Assembly (NCBI GenBank): GCA_944322395.1
Contig: CALUPA010000001.1
Location: 1 to 64,000, forward strand
Length of the DNA stretch: 64,000 bases
Reading direction: 5' to 3'
Source of the DNA: an uncultured Phocaeicola sp.
GTDB lineage: Bacteria; Bacteroidota; Bacteroidia; Bacteroidales; Bacteroidaceae
The translations under genes were made by a program, and so were the position numbers. A model generated the notes under the pieces. It saw nothing but the letters and a program-made list of their open reading frames with translations. It did no database searches and was not told the origin of the DNA. How positions within the stretch are numbered: position 1 is the first letter of the stretch; every line of letters begins with the position of its first letter. Below, in pieces: positions 9,094 through 19,471 of the stretch.

Positions 9094-10224
9094 ATGAAAA
9101 CGGACAATAAGAATATAGAGCCAGTAGCCACTGGAAATGCGGCTGAGGATGGTACAAAGGGTAATATTGCTGAACGCAACAAAGAAATGTTGACATTTAC
9201 TTATGTTGAAAAAGGACAATTTGCCCTGGTCAGAAAACCGATTCCGCATATCATCAATCCCAAGGATGCAATAGTGCGTGTCACACTGGGCAGTATCTGT
9301 ACGAGCGATCTTCATATCAAGCACGGCAGTGTGCCGCGTGCAGTTCCCGGAATTACAGTAGGACACGAAATGGTTGGAGTGGTGGAACAGGTGGGAAGCG
9401 AAATTGCCAATGTGAAACCTGGAGACCGTGTGACTGTGAACGTAGAGACGTATTGCGGTGAGTGTTTCTTCTGCAAGCACGGGTATGTGAACAACTGTGA
9501 GGACCCGGACGGCGGATGGGCCCTGGGGTGCAGGATAGACGGCGGACAGGCTGAGTATGTGCGTGTGCCGCATGCCGACATGGGACTGAACAGAATACCG
9601 GATAATGTTACAGACGAACAGGCCCTTTTCGTAGGTGATATACTGGCTACCGGTTATTGGGCTGCACGAATATCTGAGATAACGGAGGAAGATACCGTAC
9701 TGATTATTGGGGCAGGACCTACGGGTATATGTACCCTCTTGTGCGTAATGCTGAAAAATCCACGTAAAATAATAATATGCGAGAAATCGGAAGAGAGAAT
9801 GGCTTTCGTGCGTAAACACTATCCTGAGGTCATGGTGGTAAAGCCTGAAGAATGTAAGGATTTTGTGATGAATCAGGCTGAACATGGCGGGGCTGATGTG
9901 GTTCTGGAAGTGGCAGGAACAGATGATACTTTCCGTATGGCATGGGAATGTGCAAGACCGAATGCCATAGTGACAGTGGTGGCACTTTACGACAAACCAC
10001 AAGTGTTGCCTCTACCGGACATGTATGGAAAGAATCTTGTATTCAAAACCGGTGGTGTGGACGGTTGTGACTGCGAGGAGATACTTCGCCTTATTGCTGA
10101 CGGAAAGATTGATACTACGCCTCTCATTACACACCGTTTCGCCCTGAATGAGATAGAAGAGGCTTACCGCATATTCGAAAACCGTCTGGACGGGGTGATA
10201 AAGGTGGCTGTGAAAGGCAATTGA
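9094..10224 (+). CDS. Zinc-dependent alcohol dehydrogenase (MDR superfamily)
   Basis: This 376-residue medium-chain dehydrogenase has the catalytic zinc region (ICTSDLH and GHEMVGVVEQVG), the structural zinc site with four cysteines in CGECFFCKHGYVNNC, and a Rossmann nucleotide loop GAGPTG. The layout fits NAD(P)-dependent secondary-alcohol or threonine-dehydrogenase-like enzymes such as clostridial isopropanol dehydrogenase. About 30 N-terminal residues precede the usual family start; an internal ATG at 9187 (MLTFTYVEKG) would remove them, but the promoter placement favours 9094. A flavin reductase gene follows after 37 nt. The substrate is not determinable. Confidence 0.88.
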   Translation: MKTDNKNIEPVATGNAAEDGTKGNIAERNKEMLTFTYVEKGQFALVRKPIPHIINPKDAIVRVTLGSICTSDLHIKHGSVPRAVPGITVGHEMVGVVEQVGSEIANVKPGDRVTVNVETYCGECFFCKHGYVNNCEDPDGGWALGCRIDGGQAEYVRVPHADMGLNRIPDNVTDEQALFVGDILATGYWAARISEITEEDTVLIIGAGPTGICTLLCVMLKNPRKIIICEKSEERMAFVRKHYPEVMVVKPEECKDFVMNQAEHGGADVVLEVAGTDDTFRMAWECARPNAIVTVVALYDKPQVLPLPDMYGKNLVFKTGGVDGCDCEEILRLIADGKIDTTPLITHRFALNEIEEAYRIFENRLDGVIKVAVKGN

Positions 10225-10261
10225 TAACATTGATTTCTTTAACCTAAATAACAAATATCAT

Positions 10262-10822
10262 ATGAGAAAGAATTTTGGAAGTAAAACATGGTTATATCCT
10301 ATGCCGGTGTTTATAGTGGCGGCATATGATGCCAATGGAGCACCTAATGCCATGAATGCGGCATGGGGTGGTATTTATACAGACAATATGGTTTGTCTGT
10401 GTCTGTCGGAAGGTCATAAAACGACAAAAAACATCCTGGAGTCGAAGGCTTTTACTGTAAGTATGGCCACTGAGGATTATGTTGTGGCGTGTGACTATCT
10501 GGGTATTGTGTCCGGAAATAATGAAAACAGGAAACTTGAGAAGGCTGGTCTGCATGCTGTAAAGGCGGAATCGGTTAATGCACCGCTGATAGAGGAACTT
10601 CCTATGGCTTTGGAGTGTGAACTGGTTTCGTATGATCCTGAAACATGCCATATGGTGGGACGAATAGTGAATATATCTGCAGACGAATCAGTATTGGGTG
10701 ATGATGGGAAAATAGATGCGGATAAGTTACGTCCTGTCACCTACGATCCGATAAAGCATGTTTACAATGTTTTAGGGAAAAAGGTAGGAAATGCATTTTC
10801 CGACGGCAAGAAGCTGAAATAA
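10262..10822 (+). CDS. Flavin reductase family protein (flavoredoxin-like)
   Basis: The 186-residue product is an FMN-binding split-barrel protein of the flavin reductase-like family: it opens with a WLYPMPVFIV strand and has the NAMNAAWGGI and LSEGHKTTKNI segments that line the flavin site. Such proteins bind FMN and pass electrons or reduce free flavin with NAD(P)H. It lacks a signal peptide. It sits 37 nt downstream of the alcohol dehydrogenase, so a shared transcript is likely, possibly a small redox module. The electron donor is unknown. Confidence 0.85.
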   Translation: MRKNFGSKTWLYPMPVFIVAAYDANGAPNAMNAAWGGIYTDNMVCLCLSEGHKTTKNILESKAFTVSMATEDYVVACDYLGIVSGNNENRKLEKAGLHAVKAESVNAPLIEELPMALECELVSYDPETCHMVGRIVNISADESVLGDDGKIDADKLRPVTYDPIKHVYNVLGKKVGNAFSDGKKLK

Positions 10823-10845
10823 CTTTACACTTAAGATACGAATGA

Positions 10846-12801
<1,956 letters not shown>

Positions 12802-12815
12802 TTATTATTTGTATG

Positions 12816-12846
12816 ATGCAGTGGCGAAAGCCACTGCATTTTTTTA
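12816..12846 (+). terminator. Intrinsic terminator after the esterase gene
   Basis: ATGCAGTGGC at 12816-12825 pairs perfectly with GCCACTGCAT at 12830-12839 around a GAAA tetraloop, followed by a run of T. It lies between two convergent genes and touches the stop codon of the minus-strand MFS gene. Confidence 0.85.
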
Positions 12847-14448
12847 TACCATATCTTCTCCCGTATGGATTACAGGTACGCGTACTGTCTTATGGAAAGG
12901 AATGAAACGTGAAACGATGGCTATTATAAGTGTTGTGAAGAACAACCATCCCAATATGTGTTTCAGCGCCAGAAGTGTGGCTTGCTGTTGCAGTATGCTG
13001 TTCATTGTGTTTGTGGCCAGTTGGGTAGCTTCGTTTATACCATATCCGTGCTGAAGGTTGTCCGATAATGCTGACGTATATCGTGAAGCCGAGAGAGGAT
13101 CGGTCAGTGTTACGTTTTCGGATAGTTGCACTATGTACTTTTGTTGCAGACGGTACAGAATGTTGCTATAGAATGCTGATGCGATGACCGGAGTGAGTAC
13201 CGACCGGAATGTAATCAGGAAAAAAGCGTTCGACAGAAGATATTTAGGTGGCAAGTCCTCGACAGCGAATAGTGCGAATGCTATAATCAGAGTCATCATT
13301 CCCAGTCCGCGCATGAATAATGGAAGGAAAAGCATTTCGTATGTACTGTCAGGGGATATGGTGAAATACATCGACCCGAAGAAAAAGGCAAAACATGCCA
13401 TTCCTCCGGCTATGAGGAATCGGAAACGCCATCTTTGCCATCTGAACCACCAGAAACATATTATAGCACCGATAATATATCCGGGCAGGAGCCATATGTA
13501 GAGTGTATAACTATGGGTATTGTCTACTTTCAGTACCGTAGTGAGGTAGCTTGTAAGTAGGGTGGTGGATGTGCTGAAAAACATTATCAGCATCATGTAG
13601 AAGTATCCTAATATGGCTTTCCACTGGAACAATGGTTTCAGGCTTACATATGGTTGGGATGAATGGAACTGTTCCCAGATGAATAGTGCCAGAAGAAACG
13701 GACCTATGGCTATGTATGTGCATATGCGTGGAGAAGCCATCCAGTCGAGGGTTTTTCCATACGTAATTACGTAAATAAGCATCAATATACTGGTTGATAT
13801 TATAAGCATTTCGCGCAGATGCATTTCGCTCAGGTGTACGGCTTTCGATGGCCTGTCGTGACGCAGGAAGATTATTACTGACAGAATGGCTACCAAAAGC
13901 AGTATCATCATGAAATAATACATGTACTTCCAGTCATAGTGGTAGGCCAACAGTGCTGTTACAACCATAGATAGTTGTCCGCCACCGAACACAAGCGGAT
14001 AGAAATAGGCATAGAATTCACTTCGTACATCGTTTGGACTGAATATGAACTTTATACGCCGTATTATCCATAGCATGATAAATCCTTTCAGGAATCCGAT
14101 GATGAAACTTGATATTATGAGCAGCTCGATATTGCTTTGGCGGGCACAGAACCAACTGAGAAAGAATTGCATGGTGAGGTCTGCCAGTAACAGCGATTTC
14201 GACGAAAATGCATTGAGAATTTTAGGTACTATAGGATATGAAACAGCCATCCCGGCCGAGGCGGCATAGTAGCCTATGGTTATGTCTTCGGTATATACGC
14301 CCAAAGTATTCGATACTTCGACCATGCTGCCTGTGTACGTTCCGTTTAGCATGGCTATGGGCATAATGATTATGAATACTGTTATTATCCCAACGATGTC
14401 CGGTACCCAACGGCGTATGGGGATTTCCAGTTCTATTGCCGTTTTCAT
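12844..14448 (-). CDS. MFS drug-efflux permease, EmrB/QacA (DHA2) type
   Basis: The 534-residue protein is strongly hydrophobic throughout with about 14 predicted membrane helices, as in DHA2 transporters, and is the last gene of the marR-tolC-emrA-emrB-like run. I placed the start at ATG 14448 (MKTAIELEIPIRRW) because it overlaps the upstream adaptor stop as ATGA; a longer frame upstream has no support. With the HlyD-type adaptor and TolC-type channel encoded just upstream it should form a tripartite pump moving hydrophobic toxic compounds out using the proton gradient. The typical family motif with GxxxGP is weak, so substrate inference is not possible. Confidence 0.87.
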   Translation of the reverse strand: MKTAIELEIPIRRWVPDIVGIITVFIIIMPIAMLNGTYTGSMVEVSNTLGVYTEDITIGYYAASAGMAVSYPIVPKILNAFSSKSLLLADLTMQFFLSWFCARQSNIELLIISSFIIGFLKGFIMLWIIRRIKFIFSPNDVRSEFYAYFYPLVFGGGQLSMVVTALLAYHYDWKYMYYFMMILLLVAILSVIIFLRHDRPSKAVHLSEMHLREMLIISTSILMLIYVITYGKTLDWMASPRICTYIAIGPFLLALFIWEQFHSSQPYVSLKPLFQWKAILGYFYMMLIMFFSTSTTLLTSYLTTVLKVDNTHSYTLYIWLLPGYIIGAIICFWWFRWQRWRFRFLIAGGMACFAFFFGSMYFTISPDSTYEMLFLPLFMRGLGMMTLIIAFALFAVEDLPPKYLLSNAFFLITFRSVLTPVIASAFYSNILYRLQQKYIVQLSENVTLTDPLSASRYTSALSDNLQHGYGINEATQLATNTMNSILQQQATLLALKHILGWLFFTTLIIAIVSRFIPFHKTVRVPVIHTGEDMV

Positions 14449-15515
14449 CTTTGTTTTAATGCTTCGGTTTCGACCATCATTCCAGCACGTAAATGGCTCA
14501 TACATTCATCACTTACATCATCAAGGTCTATACGTACGGGGATTCGCTGCTGTACTTTTACGAAATTTCCTGCAGAGTTGTCTGTAGGTACCAGAGAGTA
14601 TTTTGAACCTGTAGCTTCGGATATGGCTGTGACATGTCCGTGCAGGACTTTTCCGGGAAGTCCGTCTACCTTTATACGTACTGGCTGACCTATGTAGATA
14701 TTGGCTATCTGTGTTTCGCGATAGTTGGCTGTAATCCATTTTCCGGATTGTCGCACTATATACGACAATACTTGTCCGGCACTTACATACTGTCCCGGCT
14801 CAAGGGCACGTCGTCCCATATATCCGCTGTATGGGGCTGTCACTACGGTATATGACAGATTCAGGTTTGCCAGATCGAGTGCTGCTTCGGCACGGAGTAT
14901 ACCGGCTTCGGCACTGACCTGCTTTTTGTTTGCCTCATCATATTGCGATCTTGCTGCTTCTTCCTGTTTCAGCAGTGCTGTATATCGTGCCTTTGCAGCC
15001 TCATAATTGGCTTTGGCTACGTCGTACTGCTGGCGTGGTACTGATTCTTCTTCCAGCAGTCTTTCGTATCTTCTGAAGTCCTGTTCAGCCTGCCACAATT
15101 TTGCCTTTGCTTCGGCTATGTTTGCTTCCTGTTCGGCAATGCGTGTGTGCGAAGTCTGTATTCCGGATGTAAGTACTTCTTTCGAGCCCTTTGCATCAAG
15201 CAGTGCGGCACGTGCTTCTTTCTGTCTGATTAGGTATTCGTTGTTGTCGAGTATTACGAGTGTGTCACCCTCTTTTACGAACTGGTGTTCCTTGAATCGT
15301 ATTTCGCTGATATAGCCGGATACACGTACGTTTACAGGAGCTATATATTGATCGACAAACGCATCGTTTGTTATCTCATAATTTATATATCTCCAGAAGT
15401 AGTTTACAGTCCACAGTAGTCCTGATGCCGCAATCATGAGACAGACAGTGTTAAGTATTATATTGCGGCGTTTTTGCTTCCTCAGACGCTGGTATTTTTT
15501 ATAAAGTGCAGACAT
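14445..15515 (-). CDS. HlyD/EmrA-family membrane fusion protein
   Basis: The 356-residue adaptor has one N-terminal membrane helix (about residues 18-38), a lipoyl-type half (VNVRVSGYISEIRFKEHQFVKEGD), a long alpha-helical hairpin rich in Ala/Glu/Lys, and the second lipoyl half (YTVVTAPYSGYMGRR) before the beta-barrel region. It bridges the inner-membrane permease and the outer-membrane channel. Its stop overlaps the permease start by four bases (ATGA), indicating translational coupling. It lies 29 nt after the tolC-like gene in the same minus-strand operon. Confidence 0.92.
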   Translation of the reverse strand: MSALYKKYQRLRKQKRRNIILNTVCLMIAASGLLWTVNYFWRYINYEITNDAFVDQYIAPVNVRVSGYISEIRFKEHQFVKEGDTLVILDNNEYLIRQKEARAALLDAKGSKEVLTSGIQTSHTRIAEQEANIAEAKAKLWQAEQDFRRYERLLEEESVPRQQYDVAKANYEAAKARYTALLKQEEAARSQYDEANKKQVSAEAGILRAEAALDLANLNLSYTVVTAPYSGYMGRRALEPGQYVSAGQVLSYIVRQSGKWITANYRETQIANIYIGQPVRIKVDGLPGKVLHGHVTAISEATGSKYSLVPTDNSAGNFVKVQQRIPVRIDLDDVSDECMSHLRAGMMVETEALKQR

Positions 15516-15544
15516 TGTTTCTGTGTGTGATAAATGTGAATTGT

Positions 15545-16861
15545 CTATAAGTTTCCTATATTCCTTTGTAGCTCATAATAGGTATATATAACCCGTGTGC
15601 GTGCTGTCGTCAGTTGCAGTTCGGCATTCAGACGCAGATTGTCGGCATCGAGCAAATCGGTAAGTATGGCAAGTTGGTTCAGGTAGCGGTTGTTCATTAT
15701 TCTGTAATTTTCCTCTGCCTGTTTCACGGAAAGTTTCAATGCCTCCACACGGTCTATTGCCTCGTGATGTTTCAGCAGTGCTGCCTTTACGTTGGCTCGT
15801 ATGTTCTGTTTCTGCTGTTCCTCAGCATTGCGGCTGAGTATTATACCGTGTCTGGCTTCGTTCATGCGGTGACGGTATTTATACAGCGATGAGAGTGAAT
15901 AGCTTAATGACAGTCCTATGTTCCAGTTATTGTTATACATATCGGCCAAAGTACGTGAAACAGGTCTTGCTAGTGTGTTGGATGCTGTAAGCGACAGTCG
16001 TGGCATTTGTTCTGCTTTCACCATCCTGACATTATTCTGTGCCAGTTCAGTCTGTTTTTGCAACAGAAGCATGTATGGTTCCGACATGAATGCCCTGTTT
16101 ACATAATCGCTATAAGAACTTGTTGTGAAATCCTGTTCCAACAGGGTAGTGTCCGGTGTGAGAAGCAGATTTTCGTCCAGTCCAAGGAGTATGTCCAGTT
16201 GCTGTGAAACGAGACGTATGTTGTTTTCCGTTTCTTTTAGAGAAAGTCTGTTTTCAGTCAGTTGCATTTCGCTTCTCAGAACATCATTGTTGGTTATCAA
16301 TCCTTCTTCTTCCATACGGCGTATGTCCTTCAGCCTTCTTTCGGATTCTTCGATGTTACGGTTCAAAACCTTGCATTGCTTGTACAGGCTGAAGAGTGAG
16401 AGGTATTGTTCCAGGAGTGAGAGTTTAATGTCGGCCCGGTCGTTTGCTGTCTGGAGCATGGCTGTTTCGTGTTCTATTCCTGCTTTGCGGATGGAATACT
16501 TTATTCGTCCTCCCTGGTATATCGGCTGGCTGAAGTCGATGGCATAGTTTTGTTGCCAGTCAGGAGTATCGGGATATGTGGGATTGCTCAGTCCGTTTTG
16601 CCATACTACCGGTTGACCCAAAACTCCGCCTCTTAAACCAACCTCCACTTCTGGCAGTTTTGCCATGTGTGCCGTTTGTGTACGTTCGTATGCCATTTGT
16701 TCTTTCAACTTGTCGGCCGACAGTTTCAGACTGTTCTCTGTACCAAGATCAAACAGCTGCTGTATTGATATGTGCATTGAGTCTGTTTGTGCGTGTACGG
16801 AGAAAGCGAAAGTAACACTTATAAGAGTGGGGAATATGTATTTAGTATGTTTCAATGGCAT
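15545..16861 (-). CDS. TolC-family outer-membrane efflux protein
   Basis: The 438-residue protein has a cleavable signal peptide (about residues 1-24, ending VHA) and two repeated long-helix regions typical of the outer membrane efflux family. It should form the trimeric exit duct for the pump encoded downstream. Its start at 16861 overlaps the 3' end of the marR gene by 20 nt, so regulator and channel are cotranscribed. Confidence 0.92.
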   Translation of the reverse strand: MPLKHTKYIFPTLISVTFAFSVHAQTDSMHISIQQLFDLGTENSLKLSADKLKEQMAYERTQTAHMAKLPEVEVGLRGGVLGQPVVWQNGLSNPTYPDTPDWQQNYAIDFSQPIYQGGRIKYSIRKAGIEHETAMLQTANDRADIKLSLLEQYLSLFSLYKQCKVLNRNIEESERRLKDIRRMEEEGLITNNDVLRSEMQLTENRLSLKETENNIRLVSQQLDILLGLDENLLLTPDTTLLEQDFTTSSYSDYVNRAFMSEPYMLLLQKQTELAQNNVRMVKAEQMPRLSLTASNTLARPVSRTLADMYNNNWNIGLSLSYSLSSLYKYRHRMNEARHGIILSRNAEEQQKQNIRANVKAALLKHHEAIDRVEALKLSVKQAEENYRIMNNRYLNQLAILTDLLDADNLRLNAELQLTTARTRVIYTYYELQRNIGNL

Positions 16862-17288
16862 GTTGGAGTTCTTTAAGCAGTGTCTCGGTTTGTTTTATTT
16901 TATCCTTACCCAAAATGTCTTCCAGTCTTTTGTAGTAGTTTTCCAGTTTGGGTGCTATCCATTGATGGAATTTTTCGCCTTCTTCGGTAAGGTAAACTAA
17001 TTTGTTGCGTCTGTCATTAGGATTTTCCATTCGGCATACATAACCTTTTTTCTCCAGGTTTGTCATCAGATTTGTAAGGCATGCCTTGTCTTTTGCAGAT
17101 CTCTCTGCCAGTATTTGCTGGCTTATGCCCTGTTCGCTCCATAGGCAACTCATTATTTGCAGCATTTCGAATGTTATACCTGCATTTGATTCTCTCAGAA
17201 GTTTCTGCATGGCCTGACGTGATGCCATACGGGTACGGATTAATTGCAGAATGCATGCTCTGGATGTAATCTTTTCGTATTCACTCAT
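16842..17288 (-). CDS. MarR-family transcriptional regulator of the efflux operon
   Basis: The 148-residue product is a winged-helix MarR protein: it has the helix-turn-helix region around ISQQILAERSAKDKACLTNLMTNLEKKGYV and the wing MENPNDRRNKLVYLTEEG. I start it at ATG 17288 (MSEYEKI); a longer open frame reaches 17345 but would begin with TTG inside the promoter palindrome. MarR proteins usually repress their own operon until a toxic ligand releases them. The gene leads an operon of tolC, emrA and emrB homologues, and an operator candidate sits over its promoter, which fits autoregulation. Confidence 0.9.
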   Translation of the reverse strand: MSEYEKITSRACILQLIRTRMASRQAMQKLLRESNAGITFEMLQIMSCLWSEQGISQQILAERSAKDKACLTNLMTNLEKKGYVCRMENPNDRRNKLVYLTEEGEKFHQWIAPKLENYYKRLEDILGKDKIKQTETLLKELQHAIETY

Positions 17289-17314
17289 CGAACTAAGTTT
17301 TTGTAATTGTGCTG

Positions 17315-17322
17315 CAAAAGTA
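17315..17322 (-). promoter_or_regulatory. -7 element of the marR-efflux operon
   Basis: Read on the minus strand this is TACTTTTG, a perfect TAnnTTTG. A -33 TTTG lies 20 nt further upstream, inside the palindrome at 17338-17357. The transcript would start close to 17305, about 20 nt before the marR ATG. Confidence 0.75.
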
Positions 17323-17337
17323 ATTCTTTTTTCTTGA

Positions 17338-17357
17338 TTAGTCAAATATTTGACTAA
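17338..17357 (-). promoter_or_regulatory. Perfect 20-bp palindrome over the -33 box, candidate MarR operator
   Basis: TTAGTCAAATATTTGACTAA is a perfect inverted repeat that contains the -33 TTTG. A dimeric MarR protein bound here would block RNA polymerase. The size and symmetry fit MarR operators; which protein binds is inferred from adjacency. Confidence 0.7.
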
Positions 17358-17420
17358 TTATACATAGCTATACATTAATGAGTGTATTATTCTATACGTA
17401 GTAGAATAACGGAAAGAAGG

Positions 17421-18068
17421 CTATTGCTTCTTTCCATTATGGAAGAATTTTTTGTTGTAATACGAGTTGGCTGTATAGAGGGCAGCTACCGGATTGTTGC
17501 CTGTCACTCGGTCTTTTGTGACGAGTGTTGTGACGTATGCATCGGAATATTTGTAGAACAGGCTGTCGTGTCCCACGCATAAACCAATAACTACGTTCAG
17601 GTCTGTTTGGGCTTTGTTCAGCAGGCGTGCCTGCATTATAGGGTTACACATTGCCGGACCGATATTTTCGCACTCTGCTGGTATTCCCATTGATGATTTG
17701 GCCTGTCCTGCCACTTTACATATCACCGAATAAACTTCAAATCCGTTGGCACGAAGTATTTTGGCGAAAATACGTGCTTCGTTTATAAGACCTATGCAAT
17801 TGGCTATACCTATGCGTGTGGCATTTATTTTACGTGCAAACTCCATTATTTCCTGTACTCGTGTCCACTGGCAGTAACCTTCGTATTCCACTTCGGCACT
17901 GGCAATCATTATTTCTCTGTTTCTGCCATCGTCATATCTTTCCAGAGCCCACTGCTTGTCTTCTTCTGTCAATGCTGTGGTAAGGCAAAAATCGGGGTAT
18001 GTACGGTCTTTGAACTTGCAGTTCTGTGTTCCACAGTCCACACATGTGTGTATTGTTTCGTTTTCCAT
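17421..18068 (-). CDS. DUF1847 family cysteine-rich protein
   Basis: The 215-residue protein begins with a cysteine cluster (CVDCGTQNC) followed by further conserved cysteines, including GIANCIGL, VICKVAG and the ECENIGPAMCNPI motif, typical of DUF1847. Its function is unproven; the cysteine spacing suggests metal or iron-sulfur binding, which is inference. Start ATG 18068 (MENETIHTC) is preferred because a -7 element lies just upstream at 18096-18103. A 9-bp hairpin (17411-17435) overlaps the stop region and may end the transcript. It faces away from the BACON lipoprotein gene. Confidence 0.8.
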   Translation of the reverse strand: MENETIHTCVDCGTQNCKFKDRTYPDFCLTTALTEEDKQWALERYDDGRNREIMIASAEVEYEGYCQWTRVQEIMEFARKINATRIGIANCIGLINEARIFAKILRANGFEVYSVICKVAGQAKSSMGIPAECENIGPAMCNPIMQARLLNKAQTDLNVVIGLCVGHDSLFYKYSDAYVTTLVTKDRVTGNNPVAALYTANSYYNKKFFHNGKKQ

Positions 18069-18095
18069 ATTGTTATATCTGTTGTTTTGGTGTGG

Positions 18096-18103
18096 CAAAG
18101 ATA
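18096..18103 (-). promoter_or_regulatory. -7 element for the DUF1847 gene
   Basis: Minus-strand TATCTTTG matches TAnnTTTG about 28 nt before the ATG at 18068. Confidence 0.6.
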
Positions 18104-18189
18104 CAATATTTATGTAAAAGCAGTGTAAACATAATTGTTTGTATATCTAAATCACGGTATTCAGTGAATATATTTTATGTTTTAGTTTA

Positions 18190-18197
18190 TATTTTTG
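18190..18197 (+). promoter_or_regulatory. -7 element for the BACON lipoprotein gene
   Basis: TATTTTTG matches TAnnTTTG 21 nt before the ATG at 18219, giving a very short leader. Confidence 0.55.
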
Positions 18198-18218
18198 TAA
18201 AAACTAAATTTTATCAAT

Positions 18219-19391
18219 ATGAAATCTTTTTATTATTTGTTATTGAGTGCGGCACTGATGTTTGGTGCTTGTAGCGAAGGAGATGATAGTCCTGCTCAGT
18301 TGAAACTGGCTGATGGTGTGCCTACCGAAATAGTATTCGGTGATGGTGAAACAAGCGGTGTAAAGGAAATAAAGTTTATGGCTTCAGCACCTTGGACTGC
18401 AAGTGTAAAAGACGTTTCTACCTCCCGTAGTGGCAGTGAAGTTGATTGGCTGACTCTCAGTAAATATAGCGGAGATGCAGGTGAATTTACACTAACCATC
18501 AATATAAAGGATAATGAAACCTCGGAAACACGTAAGGCTGAAATAGTTATCGTGTGTGGTGATACTACCATCACTATTACTGTAGAACAAAAACCGTCAA
18601 ACGATGGAAATGTTGACGGAGGAGAAACTAATGATAGTAAATTGGTGAAGACAATAAAGATAGCCATGATTAATAATCCTAATGAGGTAGCTGTCGGTCA
18701 ATTTACATATGATGATAATGATAGGGTCATAAAACTTGTTGCAGGTCCGGAACAAGGCCCAGCAAATCAGACTTATACTTTTGAATATAAAGGAAATATA
18801 CTTGTTATTAATGAAACAGGTATAGATTCTGGTGAACCTTATCACTTAAAATATGAAGCGGAACTGAACGAAGCTGGTGATGCTGTCAAGATGTATAAGT
18901 ATGATGAAAATGGAACAAAAAGTCTTCGTTATGATTTTAAATATGATAATGACGGTCGGTTAATTCAAATTCAGAGTTATATATCAAATGAGTTGTCAGA
19001 TGTTGAGAGAATTAATTATGAGGGTGGATTGTTGAAATCATACGAATATGATGACTTAGAAGAGGAAGAAATATCGGAATCTTTTAGATATGTGGTAGAC
19101 GTTGAAACTGCTTATACTAATAAATTTCAGAATATCGGAAATATAGATCCGGTTATTTTTATTTTACAGTTCTTTGGCGAAAGTTATTATGTATTATACC
19201 ATATCAATGTATTAGGTAAAACAAGTGATTTGTTGCCTGAAGCTGCAATGTTTGTAAGAGAAAGCTCAAATGAGAAAGATAAATTCAGTTATGAATTTGA
19301 TGGTAATGGTAGAGTTGTTAAAATGACTGTGGATGAATCTGATTGGGGTGGAGGAGATCAAATGGATAGATATATTGAGTTTGCATATTAA
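18219..19391 (+). CDS. Lipoprotein with BACON domain and YD-like C-terminal region
   Basis: The 390-residue product has a lipoprotein signal with the lipobox FGAC (cysteine near residue 18), so it should be lipid-anchored. Residues about 40-115 form a BACON-type domain (APWTASVKDVS... then ITVEQ), a beta-sandwich common on Bacteroidetes surface proteins. The rest shows repeated strands of the form FTYDDNDRVIKL and FKYDNDGRLIQI, similar in style to YD/RHS or DUF4595-like repeats. Binding of mucin or glycan is often proposed for BACON domains but is not shown here. It is a single-gene unit ended by the hairpin at 19417-19457. Confidence 0.8.
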   Translation: MKSFYYLLLSAALMFGACSEGDDSPAQLKLADGVPTEIVFGDGETSGVKEIKFMASAPWTASVKDVSTSRSGSEVDWLTLSKYSGDAGEFTLTINIKDNETSETRKAEIVIVCGDTTITITVEQKPSNDGNVDGGETNDSKLVKTIKIAMINNPNEVAVGQFTYDDNDRVIKLVAGPEQGPANQTYTFEYKGNILVINETGIDSGEPYHLKYEAELNEAGDAVKMYKYDENGTKSLRYDFKYDNDGRLIQIQSYISNELSDVERINYEGGLLKSYEYDDLEEEEISESFRYVVDVETAYTNKFQNIGNIDPVIFILQFFGESYYVLYHINVLGKTSDLLPEAAMFVRESSNEKDKFSYEFDGNGRVVKMTVDESDWGGGDQMDRYIEFAY

Positions 19392-19416
19392 ATAGACGAG
19401 TGAACAGATTATATGA

Positions 19417-19457
19417 AAATTCCCCCGTGTACTTCACAATCGTACACGGGGGAATTT
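19417..19457. terminator. Bidirectional terminator between the lipoprotein and tex genes
   Basis: A perfect 16-bp stem (19417-19432 with 19442-19457) has a GC-rich core CCCCCGTGTAC and AAATT/AATTT flanks, so both strands end in U-rich tracts. It lies between convergent genes. Confidence 0.9.
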
Positions 19458-19471
19458 CTATATATAAAATT

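Noticed and set aside
9070..10002. Minus-strand frame opposite the alcohol dehydrogenase
   Set aside because: No domain, wrong composition, and the plus-strand gene has every catalytic motif.
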